64,000 nucleotides of DNA, from contig DATAPH010000060.1 of assembly GCA_036265325.1 (NCBI GenBank), positions 1 to 64,000 on the forward strand, in the 5' to 3' direction. This document shows positions 7,876 through 14,512 of the stretch, one piece after another (the stretch's first letter is position 1; each line of letters starts with the position of its first letter). This DNA comes from AC-51 sp036265325. Lineage in GTDB: Bacteria > Actinomycetota > UBA4738 > HRBIN12. The position numbers and the translations under genes are program-made. The notes under the pieces are model-generated. The model had not been told where the DNA came from and made no database searches. It was given only the letters and a program-made list of their open reading frames with translations.

Positions 7876-9027
7876 ATGGTCGAGTTCGATATGGGGCTGG
7901 TCCAACGGGGAGCGAGGAACCGACGGACGCCCTACTACGAGGCAGAACAGCGCCACGCGCCCCTCGGCTACACCGTCTACAACCACATGTACTTCCCGAT
8001 CCGGTTCGACTCGTTCGAGAACGAGTTCGACGCGCTGTTGAACGATGTGACCGTCTGGGACGTCGCCGTTGAGCGGTGCCTCGAGATCTCGGGGCCCGAC
8101 GGGTTCCGGTTCGCGCAACTGCTGACGTGCCGCGACCTCTCGAAGTGCGCGGTGGGGCAGGCGAAGTACGTCCTGATCTGCGACAGCGACGGCGGCATCA
8201 TCAACGATCCCGTGCTCACGCGGATGGATGAGAACACCTTCTGGTTCGCCCTTGCGTCGAGCGACGCGCTGTTGTTCGCGCGCGGTCTGCGCAACGCCTA
8301 TCCCGACCTGAACGTCACTATCCGTGAGGCCGACGTCGCTCCGATGCAGATCCAAGGGCCGAAGTCCAAGGACTTGATGCAGGCGCTCGTCGGCGACGAG
8401 GTGCTCGACATCAAGTACTACTTCTGGAAGCGCTTCGACCTCGGTGGCATCCCGGTCGTCGTCACACGAACCGGATGGACGTCCGAGGTCGGGTACGAGA
8501 TCTACCTCGAGGACACCTCCAAGGGAACCGAACTCTGGGACAAGGTGATGGAGGCCGGTGCGCCGTTCAACGTGCGGCCCACAGGCCCGTCGGACATCCG
8601 GCGCATCGAGGGTGGCATCTTCAACTGGGGCGCCGACATGACGTATGAGAACAACCCGTACGAGATGGGCCTCGGCCGGCTCGTCGACGACCTGTCGGAG
8701 GACGCGTCGATCTCGATCGCCGCACTGAAGAGGATCGCGACCGCCGGCGTGCAACAGCAGATCAACGGCATCGAGCTCGACGGGGATCCGTTCCCCGCGC
8801 TCAACAACGTCAAGTGGCCGGCGCTCGACGGTTCCGACGTCGTCGGCAAGGTCACGAGCGCGATCTATTCGCCGCGTCTCGAGCGGAACATCGGCTACTG
8901 CTGGCTGCCGAAGAGCAAGTCCTCGATGGGCTCGACCGTGGCCGTCGACACGGAGTGGGGGCGGCGTATGGCGACGGTCGTCGAGATGCCGTTCGTCGAC
9001 CCGGACAAGCGCATCCCCGTGGGATAA
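7876..9027 (+). CDS. GcvT/DmdA-like aminomethyltransferase-fold protein, paralogue 2
   Basis: A 383-residue paralogue of the divergent neighbour. It keeps YNHMYFPIRF, WDVAVERCLEISGPDG, TCRDLSKCAVGQAKY, GGIINDPVL, QIQGPKSKDLM, VTRTGWTSEVGYEIYL and RRIEGGIFNWGADMT, ending with a GKVTSAIYSPRLERNIGY barrel. These are the tetrahydrofolate-site segments of the T-protein/DmdA superfamily. The ATG at 7876 is chosen because GAAGGGGA lies 5 nt upstream; a second ATG is at 7891. The 132-bp gap to paralogue 1 must hold both promoters. The N-terminus (VQRGARNRRTPYYEAEQ) differs from the other two copies, which start with an FGPWYRRSP block. Confidence 0.85.
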   Translation: MVEFDMGLVQRGARNRRTPYYEAEQRHAPLGYTVYNHMYFPIRFDSFENEFDALLNDVTVWDVAVERCLEISGPDGFRFAQLLTCRDLSKCAVGQAKYVLICDSDGGIINDPVLTRMDENTFWFALASSDALLFARGLRNAYPDLNVTIREADVAPMQIQGPKSKDLMQALVGDEVLDIKYYFWKRFDLGGIPVVVTRTGWTSEVGYEIYLEDTSKGTELWDKVMEAGAPFNVRPTGPSDIRRIEGGIFNWGADMTYENNPYEMGLGRLVDDLSEDASISIAALKRIATAGVQQQINGIELDGDPFPALNNVKWPALDGSDVVGKVTSAIYSPRLERNIGYCWLPKSKSSMGSTVAVDTEWGRRMATVVEMPFVDPDKRIPVG

Positions 9028-9110
9028 CCGGTCCGTTCCTAGCATCTGGCCGGGGCTCGCCGTATCGTGCGGACGGCTTTGGCGTGCGGGGATGCGCGAA
9101 AGGGGACCAG

Positions 9111-9653
9111 GTGGTCGCATCGGTTGACTGGGTCATGATCGTCCTGCGGTTCTTCCACATCGTGGGAGGAGCGCTCTGGGTTGGCTCCGCGTTCCTGTTC
9201 GTCGCGGTGATCGGTCCGTCGGCCGCCGAGGTGGGTCCGAGTGCGGGGCCGCTCCTTCAGGTCGCGGTGAAGAAGCGGAAGGTCGCGACCTTGATCACGA
9301 TCTTCGCGACGTCCACCGTGCTCGCCGGCTGGCTCATGTGGCTCAAGAACCTGCGCGACTACGACTGGAAGGTGTCGACCTGGGTGTTCCACTCCAATGG
9401 GTTCGGCCTGGCGATCACGCTCGGCGCGATCCTCGCGTCCATCGCCTGGTACGAGGGGTACTTCCACGTCGGGAAAGGCGTGGAGGAGCTCGTCGACCTG
9501 GGGGCGGAGCTGGCGGCAGCTGAGGGACCGCCGGCTCCGGAGAAGCTTTCCCGCATGCAGTCGATCCAGGAGTCTCTGAAGAAGCACGGTCAGGTTGACA
9601 TCGTGCTGCTCCTGATCACCGTCGCCCTGATGGCAACCGCCCAGTACTGGTAG
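9111..9653 (+). CDS. Small integral membrane protein (DUF2269/CopD-like)
   Basis: A 180-residue protein with about four transmembrane helices. Helix 1 includes FFHIVGGALWVGSAFLFVAVIG. Others lie near residues 60-80 (ATLITIFATSTVLAGWLMW), 97-118 (FGLAITLGAILASIAWYEGYF) and the C-terminus (VLLLITVALMATAQYW). The His in helix 1 followed by GALWVG resembles predicted membrane proteins of the DUF2269/CopD type, but I cannot assign a function. The GTG at 9111 is preferred because AAAGGGGA lies just upstream; the frame extends further upstream into the 3' end of paralogue 2 without a suitable start. It ends exactly where the convergent SDR gene ends. Confidence 0.7.
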   Translation: MVASVDWVMIVLRFFHIVGGALWVGSAFLFVAVIGPSAAEVGPSAGPLLQVAVKKRKVATLITIFATSTVLAGWLMWLKNLRDYDWKVSTWVFHSNGFGLAITLGAILASIAWYEGYFHVGKGVEELVDLGAELAAAEGPPAPEKLSRMQSIQESLKKHGQVDIVLLLITVALMATAQYW

Positions 9654-10418
9654 TCAGTCGGCGACGCCGCCGCCGTCCACGGGGAGCGCCACGCCGGTCA
9701 CGTACGACGATTCATCGCTCGCGAGGTAGAGCACCCCGAACGCGATCTCCTCAGGGGTCGCCATACGAGCGATGGGACGGTGGGCGACCGTCTGCTCCAG
9801 GTACTCGTCCCAGGCCAGGCCCTGGTTCCGTGCGTCTTCGCGTTCCATCGGTGTGTCGGTGTCGCCCGGGCAGATCGCGTTCACACGGATGCCCTGCGGA
9901 CCGTGATCGATCGCCATCGCTTTGGTCATCACGACCATGCCGCCCTTGGCGGCGCAGTACGCGGCGGACTTGGGACCGCCGACCAGCCCCCAGCCTGAGG
10001 CGCAGTTGATGATGGAGCCTGACCCACGTTCGATCATCTGCGGAAGCGCGTACTTCGACATCAAGAACGTGCCCTTTAGGCTCGTGTCGATCTGGTCGTC
10101 CCACTCCTCTTCGGTGCAGCCGACGACGTCGTTCACGTAGTAGCTGCCCGCGTTGTTGAAGAGCACGTCGAGCCGGCCGAAGGTCTCGAGCGTGCGCTCG
10201 ACCGCTGTGCGGCAGTCGTCGCTCTTGCGTACGTCGGCTTGGACGAAGATAGCGGTGCCACCTGCGTCCGAGATGCGCTTCGCGACGGACTTGCCGCGCT
10301 CGGTGTTCCGCCCGACGACGGCGACGCTCGCGCCCTCCCTGCCGAACAGCAAGCAGGTCGCCTCGCCGATGCCAGAGGTGCCGCCGGTGATCAACGCTGC
10401 ACGGTTCTCGAGCCGCAT
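9654..10418 (-). CDS. SDR-family oxidoreductase
   Basis: A classical short-chain dehydrogenase of 254 residues. It shows TGGTSGIG at 11-18, NNAG near 89, the catalytic Ser in INCASGWG (about 140) and YCAAKGG at about 153 (Tyr-X3-Lys). Arg after beta-2 (VVGRNTERG) suggests NADP(H), by analogy with the family. The C-terminus has SYVTGVALPVDGG, typical of FabG-like members. It differs clearly from the SDR at 2122-2889, so it is not a recent duplicate. A GAAGGAGG ribosome site is present. It is followed convergently by the membrane protein gene. The substrate is unknown. Confidence 0.88.
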   Translation of the reverse strand: MRLENRAALITGGTSGIGEATCLLFGREGASVAVVGRNTERGKSVAKRISDAGGTAIFVQADVRKSDDCRTAVERTLETFGRLDVLFNNAGSYYVNDVVGCTEEEWDDQIDTSLKGTFLMSKYALPQMIERGSGSIINCASGWGLVGGPKSAAYCAAKGGMVVMTKAMAIDHGPQGIRVNAICPGDTDTPMEREDARNQGLAWDEYLEQTVAHRPIARMATPEEIAFGVLYLASDESSYVTGVALPVDGGGVAD

Positions 10419-10445
10419 GTCAGCCTCCTTCGAAACGGTGGAGGC

Positions 10446-10907
10446 CTACGATGCCACGAACGCCGAGCGAACCGACTGCGCGGTCCATGGGCCTGCACCG
10501 TACGGGTGCCGCACGCCGATCCGGTTCAGCTCTTCGGCCATCTCTGCGAGCGAGCGATGTTCCTTGATCATCCGCGTGACGCGGTCGCGCCAGGCGAAGT
10601 CCTCGCGGTTACAGAGCTTGTGCGCGAGCCGCACGTTCCACGGGTCCTTGTGTCCGCCGTTGGACTTGAGGATCGGGTAGTGGTCGAGCGTTGGGTCCCA
10701 GTCTGAGTCGGGGACCGGCGGCCTCGGGAAGTACGCGCGGCCTTGGTCGCAGTAGCACCTCGGCGTCTCGCATCTGAGCTCGAGCAGCTGCCCGTCGAGC
10801 GCCATCGCGTGGAAGACGCCGTCGGCGATCCCGATCTCGACCAGGCCGTCGACAACGCGCCGGCGCGAAGCGGCCTCGGCCGCTGGGATCTCCCGTATCT
10901 CCGACAT
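10446..10907 (-). CDS. Putative HNH-like protein with recombinase-type C-terminal helices
   Basis: I do not recognise this 153-residue protein as a whole. Residues 45-100 contain CETPRCYC and then LDHYPILKSNGGHKDPWN with a later HKLCN. The spacing of these His, Asn and Cys residues resembles an HNH nuclease fold. Residues 118-150 (SLAEMAEELNRIGVRHPYG, then WTAQSVRSAF) resemble the helical tail found in serine recombinases after the catalytic domain. No catalytic Ser resolvase domain is present. It starts 25 bp before an unrelated SDR. No ribosome site is visible and a TAAGCT box lies 7 nt before the ATG, so it may be leaderless. A nuclease role is only an inference. Confidence 0.6.
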   Translation of the reverse strand: MSEIREIPAAEAASRRRVVDGLVEIGIADGVFHAMALDGQLLELRCETPRCYCDQGRAYFPRPPVPDSDWDPTLDHYPILKSNGGHKDPWNVRLAHKLCNREDFAWRDRVTRMIKEHRSLAEMAEELNRIGVRHPYGAGPWTAQSVRSAFVAS

Positions 10908-10914
10908 GGCGCCG

Positions 10915-10920
10915 AGCTTA
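10915..10920 (-). promoter_or_regulatory. Possible -10 box of a leaderless start
   Basis: TAAGCT on the minus strand, 7 nt before the ATG at 10907. No Shine-Dalgarno sequence and no clear -35 box. Confidence 0.35.
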
Positions 10921-10945
10921 CGCAGCCGACGGCACGGAGGAAGCG

Positions 10946-11170
10946 TCAGCGGGGCAGGTGCGGAACCAGCAGCGTGACGACCGCGGTCGATCTGTTGAGC
11001 GCGACGAAGATGTCGTACACCATCCACGCCGGCCACAGGAGCCCTTGCACGACGGCGAAGATGTGTCCCCAGAGCGTGTCGGCCTGGATCCAGAAGTACA
11101 CCCACGCGCCGAGGACGCCGAGTCCGTAGATCGCACCGCCGCCTGCGGCGGCTCCTTTGTTGTCGCTCAC
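10946..11170 (-). CDS. Small hypothetical membrane protein
   Basis: A 74-residue protein starting MSDNKGAAAGGGAIYGLGVLG. It has two hydrophobic segments, residues 12-30 (AIYGLGVLGAWVYFWIQA) and 36-62 (HIFAVVQGLLWPAWMVYDIFVAL). The glycine-rich start and the WPA(W/F) motif are typical of a small actinobacterial membrane protein family with no known role. It starts 3 bp after the stop of the ACT-domain gene, so the two are co-transcribed. Confidence 0.7.
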   Translation of the reverse strand: MSDNKGAAAGGGAIYGLGVLGAWVYFWIQADTLWGHIFAVVQGLLWPAWMVYDIFVALNRSTAVVTLLVPHLPR

Positions 11171-11173
11171 CGG

Positions 11174-11560
11174 CTACATGTTCGCGATGAGTTCCATGAG
11201 CTTTGCGTTGTTATCGGTGACCATGACGACGCGGTTGCCCGTCGCGATGTAGGCCGCCTTGACGTTGATGCCGGCGTTCGCGATCTGTCGCGCCATCGCG
11301 CCCATCGTTCCTGGGTCGCTGGCGCCTGCGACGGCCTCACCGAGGATCGCGTCAGCCTCGTCCGTGACCGAGAGGCCGGCGCCTTCGAGTGCCTTCCGCG
11401 CGGCCGGGCCGTCCTGCACGCAGAGATGGATGATCCCTCGTCCGTCGACGCTCGCGCCGAACAGCCCTTCGATGTTGATGCCCGAGCCGCCGAGCGCTTC
11501 ACCGATGCTCGCGAGCGAACCCGGCTTGTCCTCGACCTCGACCGTCAGATCGGTCGCCAT
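11174..11560 (-). CDS. Tandem ACT-domain protein
   Basis: A 128-residue protein made of two ACT-type repeats. The first, residues 4-65, begins TVEVEDKPGSLASIGEALGGSGINIEGL. The second, residues 70-125, includes AMARQIANAGINVKAAYIA. ACT domains bind small ligands, usually amino acids, at their interface. Stand-alone versions act as regulatory subunits or sensors, but no partner enzyme is adjacent. The ATG at 11560 is chosen because GGGAGGG lies 4-10 nt upstream. The small membrane protein gene follows at once. The ligand is unknown. Confidence 0.85.
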   Translation of the reverse strand: MATDLTVEVEDKPGSLASIGEALGGSGINIEGLFGASVDGRGIIHLCVQDGPAARKALEGAGLSVTDEADAILGEAVAGASDPGTMGAMARQIANAGINVKAAYIATGNRVVMVTDNNAKLMELIANM

Positions 11561-11922
11561 GTGACCCTCCCTTTCGTTCCGGACGCGTACCGGAGTAACG
11601 CGCGTTCGCTCCGCCGTCAAGTCGCGACGAGGCTAGCCCGGTCGCGCCGTTCTTGGCTCAGCCCTCTAGGGTCGCGGCGGGTCAATCATCCGCTTCCACG
11701 ACGGAGCGCGTCTCGATGACTGGCGGCGGGAACGCTCAGGTCCATACGGTCGCGTGGTCGTCGCCCGTGCTCGTGGTGCTCTCCAGCGACGGCGATGCCT
11801 GGTTGTCCCATAGACGAGGGCACGACTGCGTGAGCATTGCTCCCGTCGTCGATGTTCCCCGAGAGGCGGTTCCCTCTCGTCCTCAGGCTTGCACACTCGC
11901 GTCGGCCGTCCAGAGCCGGTCG
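11561..11922. other. Intergenic stretch without a recognisable gene
   Basis: About 360 bp between two minus-strand genes. Open frames here have no family features and no plausible ribosome sites. The only structure I see is the hairpin at 11860-11879 just after the kinase gene. The promoter of the ACT gene should lie near 11570-11640. Confidence 0.5.
11860..11879 (-). terminator. Possible terminator after the APH-type kinase gene
   Basis: CGAGAGG and CCTCTCG form a perfect 7-bp stem with a 6-nt loop, about 45 nt past the kinase stop. There is no U tract, so this is tentative. Confidence 0.35.
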
Positions 11923-12831
11923 TCAGGCCCGGCCGGCGATCGCCACCAGCGTCTCGATCTGGTTCGCAGGCGTGCCCTCCGTGGCCGCGAGCTCGAGGGC
12001 GTTCATCCCGGCGAACGCGACGCACCACGAGAAGAGCAGCGATGCGTCGACGTCCATCACGACGGCGAGATGCTCCGCCCGACGCTCGATCGTCTCGACA
12101 TTTTCCACTTGCCACAGCACGAGGTCGACCACATCGAACGCAGCGTCCCCGACGCACGGCGCGGGATCGATCGCGACGAGTCCACGCTCCTCGCCACCGG
12201 TCAGGATGTTGCTCGGCGTCAGGTCACCGTGCAGAAGGACACCGAGGTGGTCGAACCCCGCCAGCCGCTCAGCCAGCGCACGGCCACGCGCGTATAGCTC
12301 TTTCGAGATCACGACGGTGAGCCCCGGATCTCGCCGGTACAACGCCTCCGACGAACGGAACAGCGCTTCGATGCGGCTCGCGACCGGCGGGAACGACGGA
12401 TTCGGCGTGCCCAGATGGAGCGCGCTCACGAGTTCGGCCACCGTTTCGCCGGTCGCGTGATCGGGATCCGAATCGAGCGGCGTGCCGGGTTCGACCGCCT
12501 CGATCAGCAGCGCACCGAGCGCCTCATCCGAGCCGAACACGCGAGGCACGTGCACGGTGTGCCAGGCCCTGAGCGCCGCCGTCTCGTCCGCGATACGAGC
12601 TCGGTCGGGGCTGACCTTAAGCACAGCTCGTCGCCCGTCCGCGAGGCGGCATCGGTAGACGATCGAGACGCTGCCGCGCGGGATCTGCGCGCCGAGTTCG
12701 ATGTGCCAGCGGTCGGCCAGCGTGACGAGGATCCCCGGCAGCTGCGCGAACCACCCCTCAACGGCATGCCCGAACCGCTCGGTCAGGCGTTCCCGGCTGC
12801 CCGGATCGATGCCGAGGGTGCGCTGGTTCAC
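11923..12831 (-). CDS. APH-fold kinase, streptomycin 6-kinase-like
   Basis: A 302-residue phosphotransferase of the aminoglycoside phosphotransferase superfamily, closest in layout to APH(6)-type kinases. The small lobe includes VSIVYRCRLADGRRAVLKVS near 55-75 with the ATP-binding Lys. The catalytic loop is LLHGDLTPSNIL near 200, and VAIDPAPCVGDAAFD near 218 provides the metal-binding Asp. Such genes are common in actinobacterial chromosomes and many phosphorylate metabolites rather than drugs, so resistance should not be assumed. The start is GTG at 12831; TACCGT lies 6 nt upstream and there is no ribosome site, so the transcript may be leaderless. Confidence 0.8.
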   Translation of the reverse strand: MNQRTLGIDPGSRERLTERFGHAVEGWFAQLPGILVTLADRWHIELGAQIPRGSVSIVYRCRLADGRRAVLKVSPDRARIADETAALRAWHTVHVPRVFGSDEALGALLIEAVEPGTPLDSDPDHATGETVAELVSALHLGTPNPSFPPVASRIEALFRSSEALYRRDPGLTVVISKELYARGRALAERLAGFDHLGVLLHGDLTPSNILTGGEERGLVAIDPAPCVGDAAFDVVDLVLWQVENVETIERRAEHLAVVMDVDASLLFSWCVAFAGMNALELAATEGTPANQIETLVAIAGRA

Positions 12832-12837
12832 CGCGGG

Positions 12838-12843
12838 ACGGTA
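12838..12843 (-). promoter_or_regulatory. Possible -10 box of a leaderless start
   Basis: TACCGT on the minus strand, exactly 6 nt before the GTG start of the APH-type kinase. Confidence 0.4.
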
Positions 12844-12973
12844 CCGCGACCGCGACGCGCGCGCTCCCGAACGGGTCCAAGGTCCCGTGCGAGCCGGGAC
12901 CGGCGGCCCGGGCGGCGTCCCCCGACCGCTCGCACGATGACCGTGTCAGCTCCTCACGAAGGAGGAGAGCGCG

Positions 12974-13480
12974 ATGAAGGTCGTGTACGTACACGCATCG
13001 AAGTACGGCAACGGAGCGCGCGTCGCCGACGAGTTCCGGAGCCGCATGGCCAACCACGACATCGCCGTCGAGACGCACCATGTCGAGGAGATCGAGCCGG
13101 AGGCTATCGCGCCGGCAGACCTCTACGTGTTCAGCTCCCCGGGGCGTATGGGCCGGCCGATCCGGAGCATCCGCCACTTCCTGAAGGACGTGCGGCTGCC
13201 CCGCGGCACGCGGTACGCCCTTCTCACGACCGAGATGGCGCCCCAAGCGAACAAGAAGACCGGCGTCGTCCCGACGGAAGAGGAGATCTGCCGGTTCCAA
13301 CATGTGCGTCCGATCATGATCGAGATCCTCCAGCACAAGGGCTTCGTCAAGGTCGCGGAGGAGAAGGTCTACGTGACCGACCTCAAGGGACCGCTCGAGG
13401 ACGGCTGGCAGGCGAAGGTCGACGCGTTCGCCGACTCGATCGCCGCCATGGAGCACACCGGAACCGCGAAGGCGTCGTGA
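12974..13480 (+). CDS. Flavodoxin-like protein
   Basis: A 168-residue protein with a flavodoxin-like fold. The N-terminus KVVYVHASKYGNGARVADEF corresponds to the FMN phosphate-binding loop of flavodoxins (T/S-x-T/Y-G-N-T), here SKYGNGA. VFSSPGRMGRPIRSIRHFL near 52-72 matches the second flavin-contacting loop. Members act as electron carriers or as FMN-dependent quinone reductases. GGAGGAG lies just before the ATG. The next gene on the same strand, 96 bp on, is a quinone-oxidoreductase-like MDR, so a shared role in quinone or redox chemistry is possible but not shown. Confidence 0.75.
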   Translation: MKVVYVHASKYGNGARVADEFRSRMANHDIAVETHHVEEIEPEAIAPADLYVFSSPGRMGRPIRSIRHFLKDVRLPRGTRYALLTTEMAPQANKKTGVVPTEEEICRFQHVRPIMIEILQHKGFVKVAEEKVYVTDLKGPLEDGWQAKVDAFADSIAAMEHTGTAKAS

Positions 13481-13525
13481 CCGGCGGGTGAGGCCACCGG
13501 AATGCGGGTAGCACCTCGCAGGTTC

Positions 13526-13565
13526 GTCACAGGTAGCCCAGCGAGGTCACAGGTAGCCGAGCGAG
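13526..13565. repeat. Two tandem 20-bp repeats before the MDR gene
   Basis: GTCACAGGTAGCCCAGCGAG at 13526-13545 is followed at once by GTCACAGGTAGCCGAGCGAG at 13546-13565, with one difference. The repeat ends directly at the GAGGAGGG ribosome site of the next gene, so it lies in that gene's leader or promoter. Confidence 0.9.
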
Positions 13566-13576
13566 GAGGGATCCGC

Positions 13577-14512
13577 ATGAAAGCGTTGGCGTTGTCGTCG
13601 TTCGATGATGCGCCGTCCGTGATCGAGGTGGACGATCCGGTCCCTGGACCCGGCGAGGTGCTCGTCCGCGTCGCCGCCGCGTCGATCAACGCGTTCGACG
13701 TGCGCGTGGCATCCGGCGGTGCTCGCGCCTTCATGACGTACGAGTTCCCGGCGGTGGTCGGCGGCGACCTCGCGGGAACGGTCGAGGCACTGGGCGACGG
13801 GGTCGACGCGTTCGCGGTCGGCGATCGCGTCTTCGGCATGATGGGGATGAAAGGCGCGGTGCACGACGGCTCATTCGGCGAGCTCGCGACGCCGACCGCC
13901 GCGTCGATCGCGAAGGCGCCGCACGGACTCACCGACGTGGACGGCGGTTCGCTCGCCGTTGCCGGCACGACCGCGATGAGCGCCGTCGACGTGGTCGGAC
14001 CGGACGAGGGGATGACCGTGCTCGTCCTCGGTGCGACCGGCGGCGTCGGCGCGTTCGCCGTGCAGCTCGCGACGATCCGCGGCGCGCGCGTGATCGCCTC
14101 GGTCCGCCCGGGCGACGAGCGGTTCGTGACCGACCTGGGCGCCGCCGAAACCATCGACTACACGGGCGATGTCTCGACCGAGATCCGGCACCGGTATCCG
14201 GAGGGCGTCGATGCGGTCGTCGATGCTGTCAGCTACGGCGACGAGGCGTTCGCCATGGTCGCCGGCCTGATACGCGAAGCTGGGATCCTCGTGTCGACCC
14301 GCGGTTCCGCCGGAGAGGCAACCGAGATCGGGAGCGTTCGCGTCGCGAACGGAAACGCGAACCCGGGGAATCTGCTTCCGCTCGCAGATCTGGTCATCAC
14401 CGAGAAGCTCACGGTTCCGGTTCGCAAGACCTATCCGCTCGCGGATGCAGCGCAAGGGATCGCAGACTTCGCCGAGCGGCACACGGTGGGCAAGCTCGTC
14501 ATCACGATGTGA
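13577..14512 (+). CDS. Medium-chain NADP-dependent quinone oxidoreductase-like protein
   Basis: A 311-residue MDR-superfamily protein of the zinc-independent quinone oxidoreductase type. The GroES-like N-terminal domain includes VPGPGEVLVRVAAASINAFD (15-45) and GGDLAGTVEALGDGVDAFAVGDRVFG (58-85). The Rossmann domain has VLVLGATGGVGAFAVQLA near 150. It lacks the Cys and His zinc ligands of alcohol dehydrogenases. The expected reaction is NADPH-dependent reduction of quinones or enones. The ATG at 13577 is set by GAGGAGGG 6 nt upstream and by the conserved KALALSSFD start. It converges with, and overlaps by 11 bp, the GGDEF-EAL gene. Confidence 0.88.
   Translation: MKALALSSFDDAPSVIEVDDPVPGPGEVLVRVAAASINAFDVRVASGGARAFMTYEFPAVVGGDLAGTVEALGDGVDAFAVGDRVFGMMGMKGAVHDGSFGELATPTAASIAKAPHGLTDVDGGSLAVAGTTAMSAVDVVGPDEGMTVLVLGATGGVGAFAVQLATIRGARVIASVRPGDERFVTDLGAAETIDYTGDVSTEIRHRYPEGVDAVVDAVSYGDEAFAMVAGLIREAGILVSTRGSAGEATEIGSVRVANGNANPGNLLPLADLVITEKLTVPVRKTYPLADAAQGIADFAERHTVGKLVITM

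Noticed and set aside
11923..12831. Antibiotic-resistance gene (streptomycin kinase)
   Set aside because: The fold is right, but such chromosomal kinases are often metabolic; there is no mobile or resistance context, so I call it only APH-fold.
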